From Zoroaster sp. YZ-2022 (lineage: Eukaryota; Echinodermata; Asteroidea; Forcipulatida; Zoroasteridae): DNA of 64,000 nt. The translations under genes were made by a program, and so were the position numbers. The notes below the pieces were generated by a model. The model was given only the letters and a program-made list of their open reading frames with translations, was not told the origin of the DNA and made no database searches. The stretch lies in assembly GCA_029582265.1 (NCBI GenBank), contig CM055817.1, positions 60,451,152 through 60,515,151 on the forward strand, read 5' to 3'. Shown piece after piece: positions 46,701 through 54,731 of this stretch. Each line of letters opens with the position of its first letter. Within the stretch, counting starts at the first letter, position 1.

Positions 46701-49700
46701 TGTCAGTATTGCCGGCATACTATCTCCAACCTTGTTATTACATATAACCTGCATTGAGTACGCGGTGAAGGCTTCTAGGCCAGTAACACGATGAGACTGA
46801 GCAGGGTTGGGCGTAAACGGTGTCCATTCTCCAGATCCAGATATTGTATAATTCACTCTACAGGTGAATGGAAGGTTACCATCATATGTGACTTGCCATG
46901 TTACATCAACTTCACTGGCGCTGACGGCAACAGCAGCCACATTGCCTACTTCTGGTATCTCTGGAAGATGTATCAAGTAAACAGGAAGAAAAAGGAATAA
47001 TTGTAAGAATATGAAGATGTAGATATAAATGCACAAAATGGCTAAAGTTTGCCCGTATGCTGGAGATAAAAAGCCATATAATTAATGTAAACTCACTGAA
47101 AATCACAATTTTTGTTCATCTGGTTTATTTCCCATAACTTGCGAAACGTTATGTCAAGTAAAAATACAGATACGGTTAAATGGGAAAAAATAAAGCAATT
47201 ATTGACATATACAGATAAATAAACAGCACAATTATGAAGAAAATGCAGATAAGTTGGCTTCCCTTTAAGTCCGACCCCGCATTACGCGCCGTGTAATACA
47301 GACCGCAAAACAGTTGATTACAAAAATGTATTAATAAATAATAAGTCCCTTCCAACCACAACTCCACCCAGAATTACAAAACAAGAAAAGATTAACAATT
47401 ACAGTACAGATAACCAGAATTTCAAAATCCACTGACTCTACTTAACCTGATTTACCCTACTTTTACACGTTACATAACCAACTTGATCAACGACAAAGAA
47501 AAGAAAGTTTCAAAGCATATGCAGTTGATTTTGCGTATGATTGTATATACATGTACATTACATCATATGAATACAGTGAGCGTTTGACTTTGCGTACAAT
47601 GTATGTACATCATGAACACCACTCAAAACCACTGTTTGGATTTTAATATTTGAAGACAAGCAGATATCAAATAACGTTTAAAAAACTACAACTGTATTAG
47701 CGTCTTCATATAATAGTTGATGTGTTTTTATAAAATGCGCGTTCTTAAATAAAACGCACATTGTGCAAAATATGTCCCTTTGTTGTGCGAGTACAACAAA
47801 GGAGCGTGGCTAAGTCGCAAACAGCATGGTGGGGTATACTTACCAGTGACTATGATTTGGACATCTCGTGTATCTGATGAATTATCTTGGTTCTGCACTT
47901 TGCACTGATATGCACCATTATCATTACGTACAAGATTGTTGACATTCAGAAAGCTTGTCCGTTCAAGATCTCCATCAGATGTCTCCGTTATTGTATACTT
48001 GGCATCATTCATGATAGGAATTTGATCCGAGCCAAAGTACCACGTAATGGTAGAGTAATTTCGGACATACACCTTGCAGTAAATTTGAACAGTCTCGTCT
48101 AGTCTCCCCTCCACAGGATCAGACACTGTTATGATTCTCCCTTGTACTGTTAAGGAAACAAGAACAAAAGGAAATACATATTTATCAGTTCTTTTTGAGA
48201 CCTTTTTTGAGAGCTGGCTTTGGAAAAAAAAAATTCCAAATAGCTTCCCCATTGCTTCCTCAATCTAGATATAATGTTTATAGGTCCGTAACACCTACGT
48301 TAACAGTTATATTCTTTTCAAACATGTCAAAGGACACTTTTAGCGAGTGTATCCAGCTAGACATTCTAGAAAATGTTCTCTTAAGACGTACATATTCTGG
48401 AAAATTTTCTCTTGAGACGTACATTTGTAAATAAATCCGCCAAATTGTGTTTCCAATGCATAAATGATATTTTAAAATATGACAGATTAAACGTGTCCCT
48501 TAGAATAGCAGTTGTAGTACTAACACATAGACTGGAGTGATCTAGACTGGAGTGATCTAAGTTAAGGCTTAAATGCTATACAACATTTTAGACTCACATC
48601 ATTTAAGTTCATTGGTTATTGGATCGCTGGTTACGGTGACTCTATTGACTCCATTTACAGTCAAACGGTTACAAGTGAAGGGTTTTCACTGAATATAAAG
48701 CACTTCCAGCATATACGAGCCCATAGTCTCCCAATACCTTAGTCTCATAGGCAGGTTGTATATTCATTTCTAGAGGGCTACAATGTACAAGGAGCAGATC
48801 TAGTCTGATAATATTACTCACCAATTACTTTTAGCATGTATGTCCCAGTGACAGGTGTCATTCCCTTTGCAGTTGCTGTACAGGTATATTCACCATTATC
48901 AGCTACTGTGGCATCATTAAATATCACCTCATACAGTCCCTCACCGTTCACTATAGCGTTGTAAGAAGTACCATTGGGATATGTGATTGTCACTGGTAAC
49001 ATGACGTCTCTAGAATGAAGATTAACTTTACATTTCCATGTAACACGGTCCACTTCAGCTGTGTCTAAAACTGGATTAGGAGCTGGTTCAAGCGTTACTT
49101 GAAGATTCCCTGTAAAAACAAATTCAGGTAATGTGGAATTTTCATCTCCTGTAAATTCAATTGGGAAATTATTTTAACTAATTTGCATCTCTTAACATAA
49201 ATATTTCAAGGGATGTTTGATACCATCAACTTAACACCAATTAAATTGTAATATGTAAAATTGTAATCCGTTATTTGTTTTTTTAGATTACCAATAGTGT
49301 ATAAGGGATTTAAACATAGATAGATAGAATAACATTTTTAGATATTTTGTATAACGGTACCTTTACATCAATAAATTATATAGCCAATAATTTAATCTGT
49401 AATATTTTAATCAGTAAAATTTTGCAAAATTACCAAATGTTCACAAGTTATGTACCATGTCTATAAAGATTACTCAACCATATCTGCATTTTAGTTTATA
49501 TTAAAGTGAAACACAAGTATTTAGTAACGTTACAATATAATGAAATTATGGATAAATAATGTCTTACGTTTGTCACAATCCTTGTCAATAAATTCAGTGT
49601 CATTACAGGAGCACATGCCATTGACATTATTACAGATGACATCATTAGATCCAGAGTCAATTGGTGCCACACAGGTGCAGTCCATCTCACAGTTGAAGCC

Positions 49701-52700
49701 ATAAGTGTTTACACATGCTATATATGATAAAATTAATATTAATTTTAAAATTGGCAAACCGTTCTTCATCATGAATCTTGAAGTTTAAGTGATTGCATAT
49801 AATGACTTGATCAGTGTCACATAAAATGTGTACCGTCATGATGCTTATAAATACCCTTGCTTATAAATGCATACAAAAACATGTAATATTCTGTCTGGGA
49901 ATTCCCCATGTCGAATCTACTCAAGAATGTCAACAAGTGGTACAATTTTAGTGGTCAGTGGTTAAAAACTGGGTGTCAGGGGCAACAGCTAAGATCAAGA
50001 CCTATATTAATCAGACCTGAAAATGTGTCACTTTGTTATAAAAAGAAGACTTGATCTTGATAAATTATATTTTCATTTGATTTTTATTTATTGTTGAATC
50101 TAATTTTAATCAATGCTACAATGATGTAGGCCTATTACATTCTTGAGAGACTGGTGGATAAATCTATGGATATAAATATAAATGTCAGTATAGTTGCGTA
50201 TGTACCTGTGCACGCTGTGTTACCAACACCAGTATGACCATCACCTTGGTAACCATCATTACATTGACATGTAAATCCTCCATCATTGTTACTGCATTCA
50301 GCATTTTGGTCACAGTTATGTATGTTAGGTGGCATGTTTTCACATTCATTAACATCTACAATAAATAATCAATTAAGACAGTGATTAGTGCATCAGGGCA
50401 AATATAAGAACAAAATCATTTTTTATGAACATCAACAAAGGAATAAGTAAACTATAAACTGTTGAAACTCTCGTCAGTCAACCTCCATATGGGAATAGTA
50501 CGTTTTTAAACTTAGGAATTTGTGACAATTTCACCACAATTTCTGATCCTATGCACATCCCCATTGAAATATCCTACCCCACTGGCAGAATGTGTTTTTA
50601 ATCAACTTTTATTCATTCTAACATAATAATTTGTAAAATAAACTGCAAAAAGACAAATGTTTAATACTGATGACTTTGTTTTGATGTGGAAATATACAAA
50701 GGGAAAAAGCCAAATCATGGAGAATAAATAAGAAATAAACAAACCATTTATAGTCAGTTGGTAGGTGCCCTCTTTAACCATAGCTGGTCCTCTTGGTGTG
50801 ACCTGACATGTATATACACCACTGTTTGATGGATGCACATCAACCAGTGTAAGCTCATACAATCCATTTGATATGTGCGTCATTGTATTTGAATCTGGTG
50901 TATCTGGATATATCAAGCCTACTCCAACTATGTCATTATTTGGTAGATTAGCTTGACATTGTATTATCACATTATCCGTGCTGCTTGTGTCAGAAATAGG
51001 GCTCGGTGGACTAGATGTTACCGATAAAACCATTAGTTCATCTGTAGACAAAAAATTTCAAATAGGTGTACTCTTAATAATGAAATCAAACAATACAATA
51101 ATATACAAATATTGACTCAAGTGGAGTGGAGACACAAACTACTCAATGACACATGATCTGTGTTCACCAATCACATGATTAGGATGTGTGTGTTATATAA
51201 TATAAGATTTGATTTTGATTTTTACCCTTACACTGACGCTTTCTGAGTTTCTGTGAAAAACTTTCACAGGCGACTCGTGCGGGCTTCGAACCCATGACTT
51301 CCTGCTTGACCACTGAGCTTGCCCGATGATAGGCCAGATAGAATCCTATATGGCAGCAGATACCACAATTTGTATAAGGGCAAAAATCAATTGTTTATCA
51401 CACGAGACAAGAATTACATCAATTAATATAATCAAGTTTACTGATTTTTATTTCCTACCTTTATCACATTTTGCACCAGAGAATGCTGGTGTACAACTAC
51501 AGATACCAGAACTTTGATCACAAGTAGCACCTGTCACACAGTTACATCTCATGTCACAGTTTGTCCCGTAGAAATCACTTTCACAATCTGTATTAATTAG
51601 GCAGTACAATATGATTACAATTTGTCTGCAGTAGTTGTAGTATTCATTTGATTAAAAAAAGAATTATTAAGTTCATATAATATAATCGTGCAATAAAGCA
51701 TTTACTTGTCACTTATGTCACTCATTTGCATGTGCAGTTACATGCCTGGAAAAGTAACATAGTTTATGTAAACTGGCCAAGAGAAGTCATTATAAATAAC
51801 TGACATACCGACAGTCAATGTGAGGTCATGAGTTGTCATAGTTGGCATTCCATCAATAGTTGTAGTTATTTCACACTTGTATGTCCCAGAATCACCTGGA
51901 TGAACGTTACTCAACGTCACTGTATACATGCCATTTGATACAGTATGTGGAAGTGCTGTATCACTGGGTGTCTCAGTAATCTTCACTGTGACATCATCAG
52001 CTGGGAGATTAATGGCACAAGTCAGTGTTACTTGATCTTCTCTATTAGTAGTGTCGGTAACGGGAGACAGTGGACTAGAACTCAGGAGTACTGTCAAATC
52101 ATCTGTAATGAGAAATATGATGAAATCATACAATCATCATATAGATTGGTGAATTTTTTTTTTAAATCAAAAAATCAAAAAATCAATTATACAATCATCA
52201 TACAAATCATACAATCACCAATCATCTTATACAATTTACATGTTCTTAATGACTTTATCAGATGATAATAGCTTTATAATATCAAATTGTTGAGACAAAT
52301 CAGCATTTTAATTTGTAATTACCAGTACAACTCAACTTGAGTCATACTCAGTCAGTAAATGTAATTACATTTATCTAATACTGTGATAGGATGATGAGTA
52401 ATATTATTATTATACAGAGTGTTGGCTTATAACCATATGTAACATACATGTATGCTTATGAGTGACAAGCCTCTACACTTATAAGTTAGTTCTCTGACTT
52501 AGTTATGTATTTCATTGTCTTTAATTATCGGTACTGGTAGTGTTTCTGCTAAAATATAGAGAACAAAAGGTTTTGTTTTCAGTTAATACCCGTCTTCACT
52601 TAGCAAATCAACATACAAAGAACAGAAGCCCGCAATTTACTAATGTTATTGTGTAAAGCCAGCTCAGATCTTTCTGGACTAGATAACTAGGACCAGCTGG

Positions 52701-54731
52701 CATTGCTTCAGCTCTTCCTGGTGGATAAATACAAATTTTGAAGAAAAAAGATGTGGCATAAAACGGGGTTTTATCTGATCCAAGGTCTAATAAAAAATGA
52801 TGGACTATATTAATAGTGATTGTTACCAGTGATCTACTTACTCTTGTCACATACAGCAAACATACAGGTGCAGCCGCCATTGAATTGATCACAAACAGCT
52901 CCCGTCACACAATTACAAACTGAGTACAAAAATATAAATCACCATTTCATTTTCTTTATTTGAATAATTATTTACATTCAGTAAAACTCAATATCAATAA
53001 GTTGTCCATCATTTTAGGAATGCTGCAATGTGACAGTATTAGAATATTGTGTACCTTATTTGCATTTCCATCCAATATTCACACACTTGTGACAGTCCCC
53101 GAAATGCATACTGGGCTTTTCTTAAAGTAACACTTCTGATCATGATAGACTTTGTTCTCTCTTTTTTTTACAGAAAAAAACAACAAATTTCAGGATGTTT
53201 GTCTGTACACTTATAATATACTACCTTTGAAAGACCATTTTCTGCCTTAAACATGTACCTCTCATCTTGTGAAACAATGCACACCAAATATTGCTCAATA
53301 GTGCTTGAGAAAACATTTAGATTGGGGTTTATCTGCTCAGTGGTGCACATCGTTGCCCTCTAGCGGTGAATTTGCACCACGTGTCTTGATGATAGCTAGA
53401 TGGCATCAAGTGAGCGTTGTGTGTATACTTTATGCGCGTATGCTATTGTACTATGTACGTGAGTACTTCTGGCCAGCGAATGATCGCTTGAGATATTCCG
53501 CGCATATGCACATCAAATGCAAAATACGCTAAACGCAATGCCTGCTATCACTGCCATTTCACCCACAGTGATCTAACAACATGTGCCCTCAACAGCTCAT
53601 GCACGGTGCTGATAGTACTGTTTGTATTGGTGTTATTTATCGAAGGTGTTAGCGTGTAAATCTGTGTTGAATTCATATCTAACTGTATATCTGGTTGTCC
53701 GTTTGCTGTTTTAACTTAGATGATTTTCTGTTCTTCATTTCATTTTAATGTTTAAAATAAGCCTTATTTATTAAGTATAAATTTTACATAACTGAATTTT
53801 TTAACTTGAATGAACGTATGAACGTATTTTTTTTTTCTATTTGTAAGTGGAATGTGTTTATTTTGGAACTTACAATTGTTAAATTTTACTCAATTTAGCC
53901 CTTGCATAACAGTTTAAATTGTTTTAACAAACCATGAATTGAAGTGGTATTTACCAGCGCAGGTTGTTCCATCCCCGAAATAGCCATCATTGCATCTACA
54001 TACACCAGTACCACTACCATCATCAACACACATTGCATTGGTATCACAGGGTGAAGGACAGGTCACAGCTGAAAATAAATAATCATCATCATTTTGACAT
54101 CTTAACAATTCAATTTTTTAACAATTTATTTGCCAAATCAATGAGTCAATGTCATCCATAATGCTGTGAATGTGGACATTGCAATATACTTCAGATCTTT
54201 AAGGCAAGTTGGAGCACGGACCTACATGTACATGTATCTTTGTATTACATGTACATATACTGTACTGTTTATAATGGTTAAAGCATCGTCGCCATAGGTG
54301 ACTTTTTTAAAGGGAATTTGTTAAACAAAATTCAAAGATGCAATGTTTTTATGTGTGGTATTACAAGAAGCAATGACAGACCTAATTGGCCCAGTCTTGC
54401 TACATGTATATAGACTTTTATTATTGGGAGGGGGAGGATTCTTTTTGGAGAAAATGAAACCCATATCCAGCAGAAAGGATGGTTCATACAAACATGTTTC
54501 GTATTTTGTATGGTAAGCGGAAATAGGTTGTCCAGCAGGGTAGAGGGTAAGGGTGGGTAGGGGTGTACATTCCTACCTCCTGTACCCTGTACACACCTTA
54601 GGGACATCGGGTTAAGGAGCAGAGAAATCTAAATGGATAGCAATGGTGTATAGTGTCTTACCATTACATGCTACTGGGAGTAGTATTAACACACAATTGG
54701 CGACCAATGCAAAAACTTTCAGGACCGCCAT
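34637..54731 (-). CDS. Type I receptor: signal peptide, EGF/Ig/FN3 ectodomain, TM (RPTP-like)
   Basis: Twenty exons can be joined with consistent phases into about 1,133 codons without a stop: signal peptide, EGF, EGF-like, Ig, EGF, Ig, Ca-binding EGF, Cys-rich EGF-like, Ig, Ig, FN3, FN3, FN3, a membrane-proximal FN3-like domain with an RKKRQ furin-type site, and a transmembrane helix followed by basic residues. Module exons are mostly phase 1-1. The membrane-proximal part ('NGPLMPDTQYTAFLRAYV') resembles receptor tyrosine phosphatases, in which such a site cleaves the ectodomain; a kinase receptor of the Tie type is the main alternative. No catalytic exon is visible, as the gene runs into the gap. 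Introns hold several transposons. Confidence 0.75.
34798..35535. other. Intron, no feature seen
   Basis: It contains a short imperfect inverted repeat ('aatttccataaaaattggacggaaaa' region, 35275-35345) and a motif shared between 35040-35110 and 35475-35525 in inverted orientation ('ataaaacacaataaagggg'). Confidence 0.4.
35536..35578 (-). CDS. Exon 19: juxtamembrane micro-exon
   Basis: 43 bp between 'aatgcag' and GTAAGA; phase 0 in, 1 out. It encodes 'EAYSSSPLMMPVRT', continuing the FN3-like end before the membrane. Confidence 0.7.
35992..36115 (-). CDS. Exon 18: furin-like site and membrane-proximal domain end
   Basis: 124 bp, acceptor 'ctgacag', donor GTAAGG. It begins 'NASNRKKRQARTQ', a basic cleavage-type motif, then 'NGPLMPDTQYTAFLRAYV'. 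Receptor phosphatases of the LAR type carry a comparable site in the same region (family knowledge). Confidence 0.75.
36622..37690 (+). pseudogene. Left-arm gene fragment (ballast-like Cys domain, transposase-like end)
   Basis: Exon 1 (36622 to about 36842) begins MDSLDSSDSEIL and has 'IQPYMFESEL', the acidic N-terminus seen with P2X7-ballast-like proteins. Exon 2 (37157 to about 37300) carries a Cys cluster ('CSCRCCVAMPT', 'ICCKEV') and, in a second frame, 'CITEHPGW', the landmarks of that zinc-binding-like domain. Exon 3 (about 37428-37690) has 'SSVESFHSVINRFAPKM', as in transposase-like proteins that accompany this domain. Frame shifts in exon 2 and loss of the 3' exons make it a relic. 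The domain naming is from family memory. Confidence 0.55.
38246..39366. mobile_element. Fold-back MITE with TSD, filled by palindromic minisatellite
   Basis: Terminal inverted repeats start 'tacggagcccctaagggg' at 38246 and end with the inverse at 39366, about 60 bp each. They are flanked by a direct 'cactga' at 38240-38245 and 39367-39372, a 6-bp target duplication. The interior is an array of the unit 'tttcgttccctcgaaata' in both orientations. Reading frames of the type (FRGNEMLF)n are repeat artefacts. Confidence 0.85.
39755..41474 (-). pseudogene. Right-arm gene: ballast-like Cys domain plus transposase-like exons
   Basis: Reading leftward from the Met at 41474: exon 1 as in the left arm; exon 2 (about 40920-40795) with the Cys cluster; exon 3 (about 40650-40494) 'SSVESFHSVINRFAPKM' then 'YHGMYCR' before GTAAGA; exon 4 (about 40305-40157) 'LHFNENSNRRQAT'; exon 5 (about 39900-39755) 'YIDELMAEVVKTI' and 'KKPPPTLC'. 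This arm keeps the 3' exons lost on the left. A stop in exon 3 (TAG at the position where the left arm has CAG) and a frameshift in exon 4 show it is inactive. The order fits a domesticated or transposon-encoded DDE-like protein, which is inference. Confidence 0.55.
41757..41880 (-). repeat. tRNA-derived SINE
   Basis: On the - strand an A box ('tagctcagtagg', 41860-41871) and a B box ('gttcgaatcc', 41818-41827) stand in tRNA-like spacing, followed by a tail 'gggtcaaatcagcct'. It abuts the right end of the inverted-repeat element. Confidence 0.7.
42160..42312 (-). CDS. Exon 17: membrane-proximal domain
   Basis: 153 bp, acceptor 'tttttcag', donor GTAAGC, phase 2-2. 'CYDIIIVQLSAGDN', then 'DARDKPGPYLAVVKNG'. 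The 'YxxIIVQ' and 'PYLAV' features recall receptor phosphatase membrane-proximal FN3 domains. Confidence 0.75.
42540..42665. repeat. Dispersed repeat fragment
   Basis: 'cttgctctaggacacacgtg ... gcactaaaccgctcggc' is the same style as the repeat at 56085 ('cttgctcaaggacacaagtg'), a common invertebrate SINE-like or MITE-like sequence. Confidence 0.4.
42792..42912 (-). CDS. Exon 16: start of membrane-proximal domain
   Basis: 121 bp, acceptor 'ttcaaag', donor GTAATT, phase 1 to 2. 'PTMPTSVGADEQIV' and 'NASSRNGPI'. Strongly similar to the + strand exon 31580-31700. Confidence 0.8.
42913..43574. other. Intron, no feature seen
   Basis: AT-rich without recognised repeats. Confidence 0.4.
43575..43806 (-). 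CDS. Exon 15: second half of FN3
   Basis: 232 bp, donor GTACGA, phase 0 to 1. 'YSVNKSDLLPYSLYKFQIQA', then 'GNKSVVTNITCDTPTAG', typical FN3 F-G strands. Confidence 0.75.
43807..44490. other. Intron, no feature seen
   Basis: No coding or repeat feature recognised. Confidence 0.4.
44491..44594 (-). CDS. Exon 14: first half of FN3
   Basis: 104 bp, phase 1 to 0. 'PSQPVNVVLNNEGPTCVVTW' with the core Trp, then 'RPMEENGIIL'. Equal in length to the + strand exon 29473-29576. Confidence 0.75.
44650..44885 (+). repeat. tRNA-like SINE
   Basis: An A-box-like 'tggcatagtggtag' (44673-44686) and a B-box-like 'ggttctattcc' (about 44719) are followed by a unique-looking tail that ends in 'gtggcaattaaacg'. 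Confidence 0.5.
44993..45151 (-). CDS. Exon 13: second half of FN3
   Basis: 159 bp, acceptor 'gttgcag', donor GTAAGT, phase 1-1. 'LVVSGLKPFTNYTLHVTAFS' is the FN3 E-F signature. Confidence 0.8.
45340..45655. repeat. Non-LTR retroelement 3' tail fragment
   Basis: About 45575-45655 ('ttaggcgcttttgatc', 'acagcgcaatagaaatg', (att)n) resembles the 3' end of the CR1-like copy at 20580-20646. The flank 45340-45480 looks like repeat DNA but is not identified. Confidence 0.45.
45900..46043 (-). CDS. Exon 12: first half of FN3
   Basis: 144 bp, acceptor 'gttttatag', donor GTAAGT, phase 1-1. 'VPQNVQVTAFTSDTLNVAWD' with the core Trp, then 'FYQVTVTG'. Confidence 0.8.
46044..46675. other. Intron, no feature seen
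   Basis: AT-rich with short direct repeats ('caccagaagcatg', 46140-46170; 'acgacaattcgttaatgacaattc', 46428-46452). Confidence 0.4.
46676..46960 (-). CDS. Exon 11: complete FN3 domain
   Basis: 285 bp, phase 1-1, acceptor 'cttccag', donor GTAAGA. 'EVDVTWQVTYDGNLPF', 'GLEAFTAYSMQVICNNKVG'. Counterpart of 27695-27982. Confidence 0.8.
46961..47843. other. Intron, no feature seen
   Basis: No coding or repeat feature recognised. Confidence 0.4.
47844..48146 (-). CDS. Exon 10: Ig-like domain
   Basis: 303 bp, phase 1-1, acceptor 'ccttaacag', donor GTAAGT. 'VQIYCKVYVRN', 'ITWYFGSDQIP', 'DNGAYQCKVQNQ'. Nearly the same protein as the two + strand Ig exons (18408, 25380), far closer than the adjacent FN3 exons are to theirs. 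Confidence 0.85.
48147..48821. other. Intron conserved with the + strand paralogue
   Basis: About 48280-48650 is recognisably the inverse of 22150-22375 joined to 24890-25030, without the Penelope-like element; it therefore represents the empty insertion site. Confidence 0.65.
48822..49109 (-). CDS. Exon 9: Ig-like domain
   Basis: 288 bp, phase 1-1, acceptor 'tttttacag', donor GTGAGT. 'VTWKCKVNLHSRD' and 'DNGEYTCTATAKG' carry the paired Cys. Confidence 0.8.
49110..49567. other. Intron, no feature seen
   Basis: AT-rich. Confidence 0.4.
49568..49717 (-). CDS. Exon 8: Cys-rich EGF-like module
   Basis: 150 bp, phase 1-1, acceptor 'tatatag', donor GTAAGA. 'YGFNCEMDCTCVAP', 'CNNVNGMCSCND', 'KDCDK': a six-to-eight-Cys EGF/laminin-like pattern. 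Confidence 0.75.
49718..50205. other. Intron, no feature seen
   Basis: AT-rich. Confidence 0.4.
50206..50355 (-). CDS. Exon 7: calcium-binding EGF
   Basis: 150 bp, phase 1-1, acceptor 'attgtag', donor GTACAT. 'DVNECENMPPNIHNCDQNAE', then 'GGFTCQCNDGYQGDG': DxNE start and Phe/Tyr positions of a cbEGF. Intact counterpart of the broken EGFs at 21566-21893. Confidence 0.85.
50356..50744. other. Intron, no feature seen
   Basis: AT-rich. Confidence 0.4.
50745..51041 (-). CDS. Exon 6: Ig-like domain
   Basis: 297 bp, phase 1-1, acceptor 'gtctacag', donor GTTTGT (a weak but phase-consistent donor). 'NVIIQCQANLPNND' and 'SNSGVYTCQVTPRG'. Confidence 0.75.
51235..51335 (-). repeat. tRNA-like SINE fragment
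   Basis: On the - strand 'agctcagtggtcaagcag' (A box) and 'gggttcgaagcc' (B box) stand in tRNA-like spacing, inside an intron. Confidence 0.6.
51459..51587 (-). CDS. Exon 5: EGF-like module
   Basis: 129 bp, phase 1-1, acceptor 'aatacag', donor GTAGGA. 'YGTNCDMRCNCVTGATCDQ', 'GICSCTPAFSGAKCD': MEGF/Tie-like Cys spacing. Confidence 0.8.
51809..52102 (-). CDS. Exon 4: Ig-like domain
   Basis: 294 bp, phase 1-1, acceptor 'cattacag', donor GTATGT. 'QVTLTCAINLPADDV' and 'GDSGTYKCEITTTIDG'. Confidence 0.8.
52103..52841. other. Intron, no feature seen
   Basis: Short AT-rich direct repeats at 52160-52235 ('atacaatcatcatac'). Confidence 0.4.
52842..52919 (-). CDS. Exon 3: short EGF-like segment
   Basis: 78 bp, phase 1-1, acceptor 'tactcag', donor GTAAGT. 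'CNCVTGAVCDQFNGGCTC'; similar to the middle of exon 5 and shorter than a full EGF. Confidence 0.7.
52920..53954. other. Intron, no feature seen
   Basis: No coding or repeat feature recognised in about 1 kb. Confidence 0.4.
53955..54068 (-). CDS. Exon 2: EGF-like module
   Basis: 114 bp, phase 1-1, acceptor 'attttcag', donor GTAAAT. 'CPSPCDTNAMCVDDG', 'GVCRCNDGYFGDGTTC': six Cys in EGF order. Confidence 0.85.
54662..54731 (-). CDS. Exon 1: start codon and signal peptide
   Basis: The ATG at 54731 starts 'MAVLKVFALVANCVLILLPV', a Lys followed by a hydrophobic core and small residues before the splice site, as in a secretory signal. 70 bp, donor GTAAGA, phase 1 out, which joins exon 2 exactly. 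The distance to exon 2 is about 590 bp. Confidence 0.75.
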
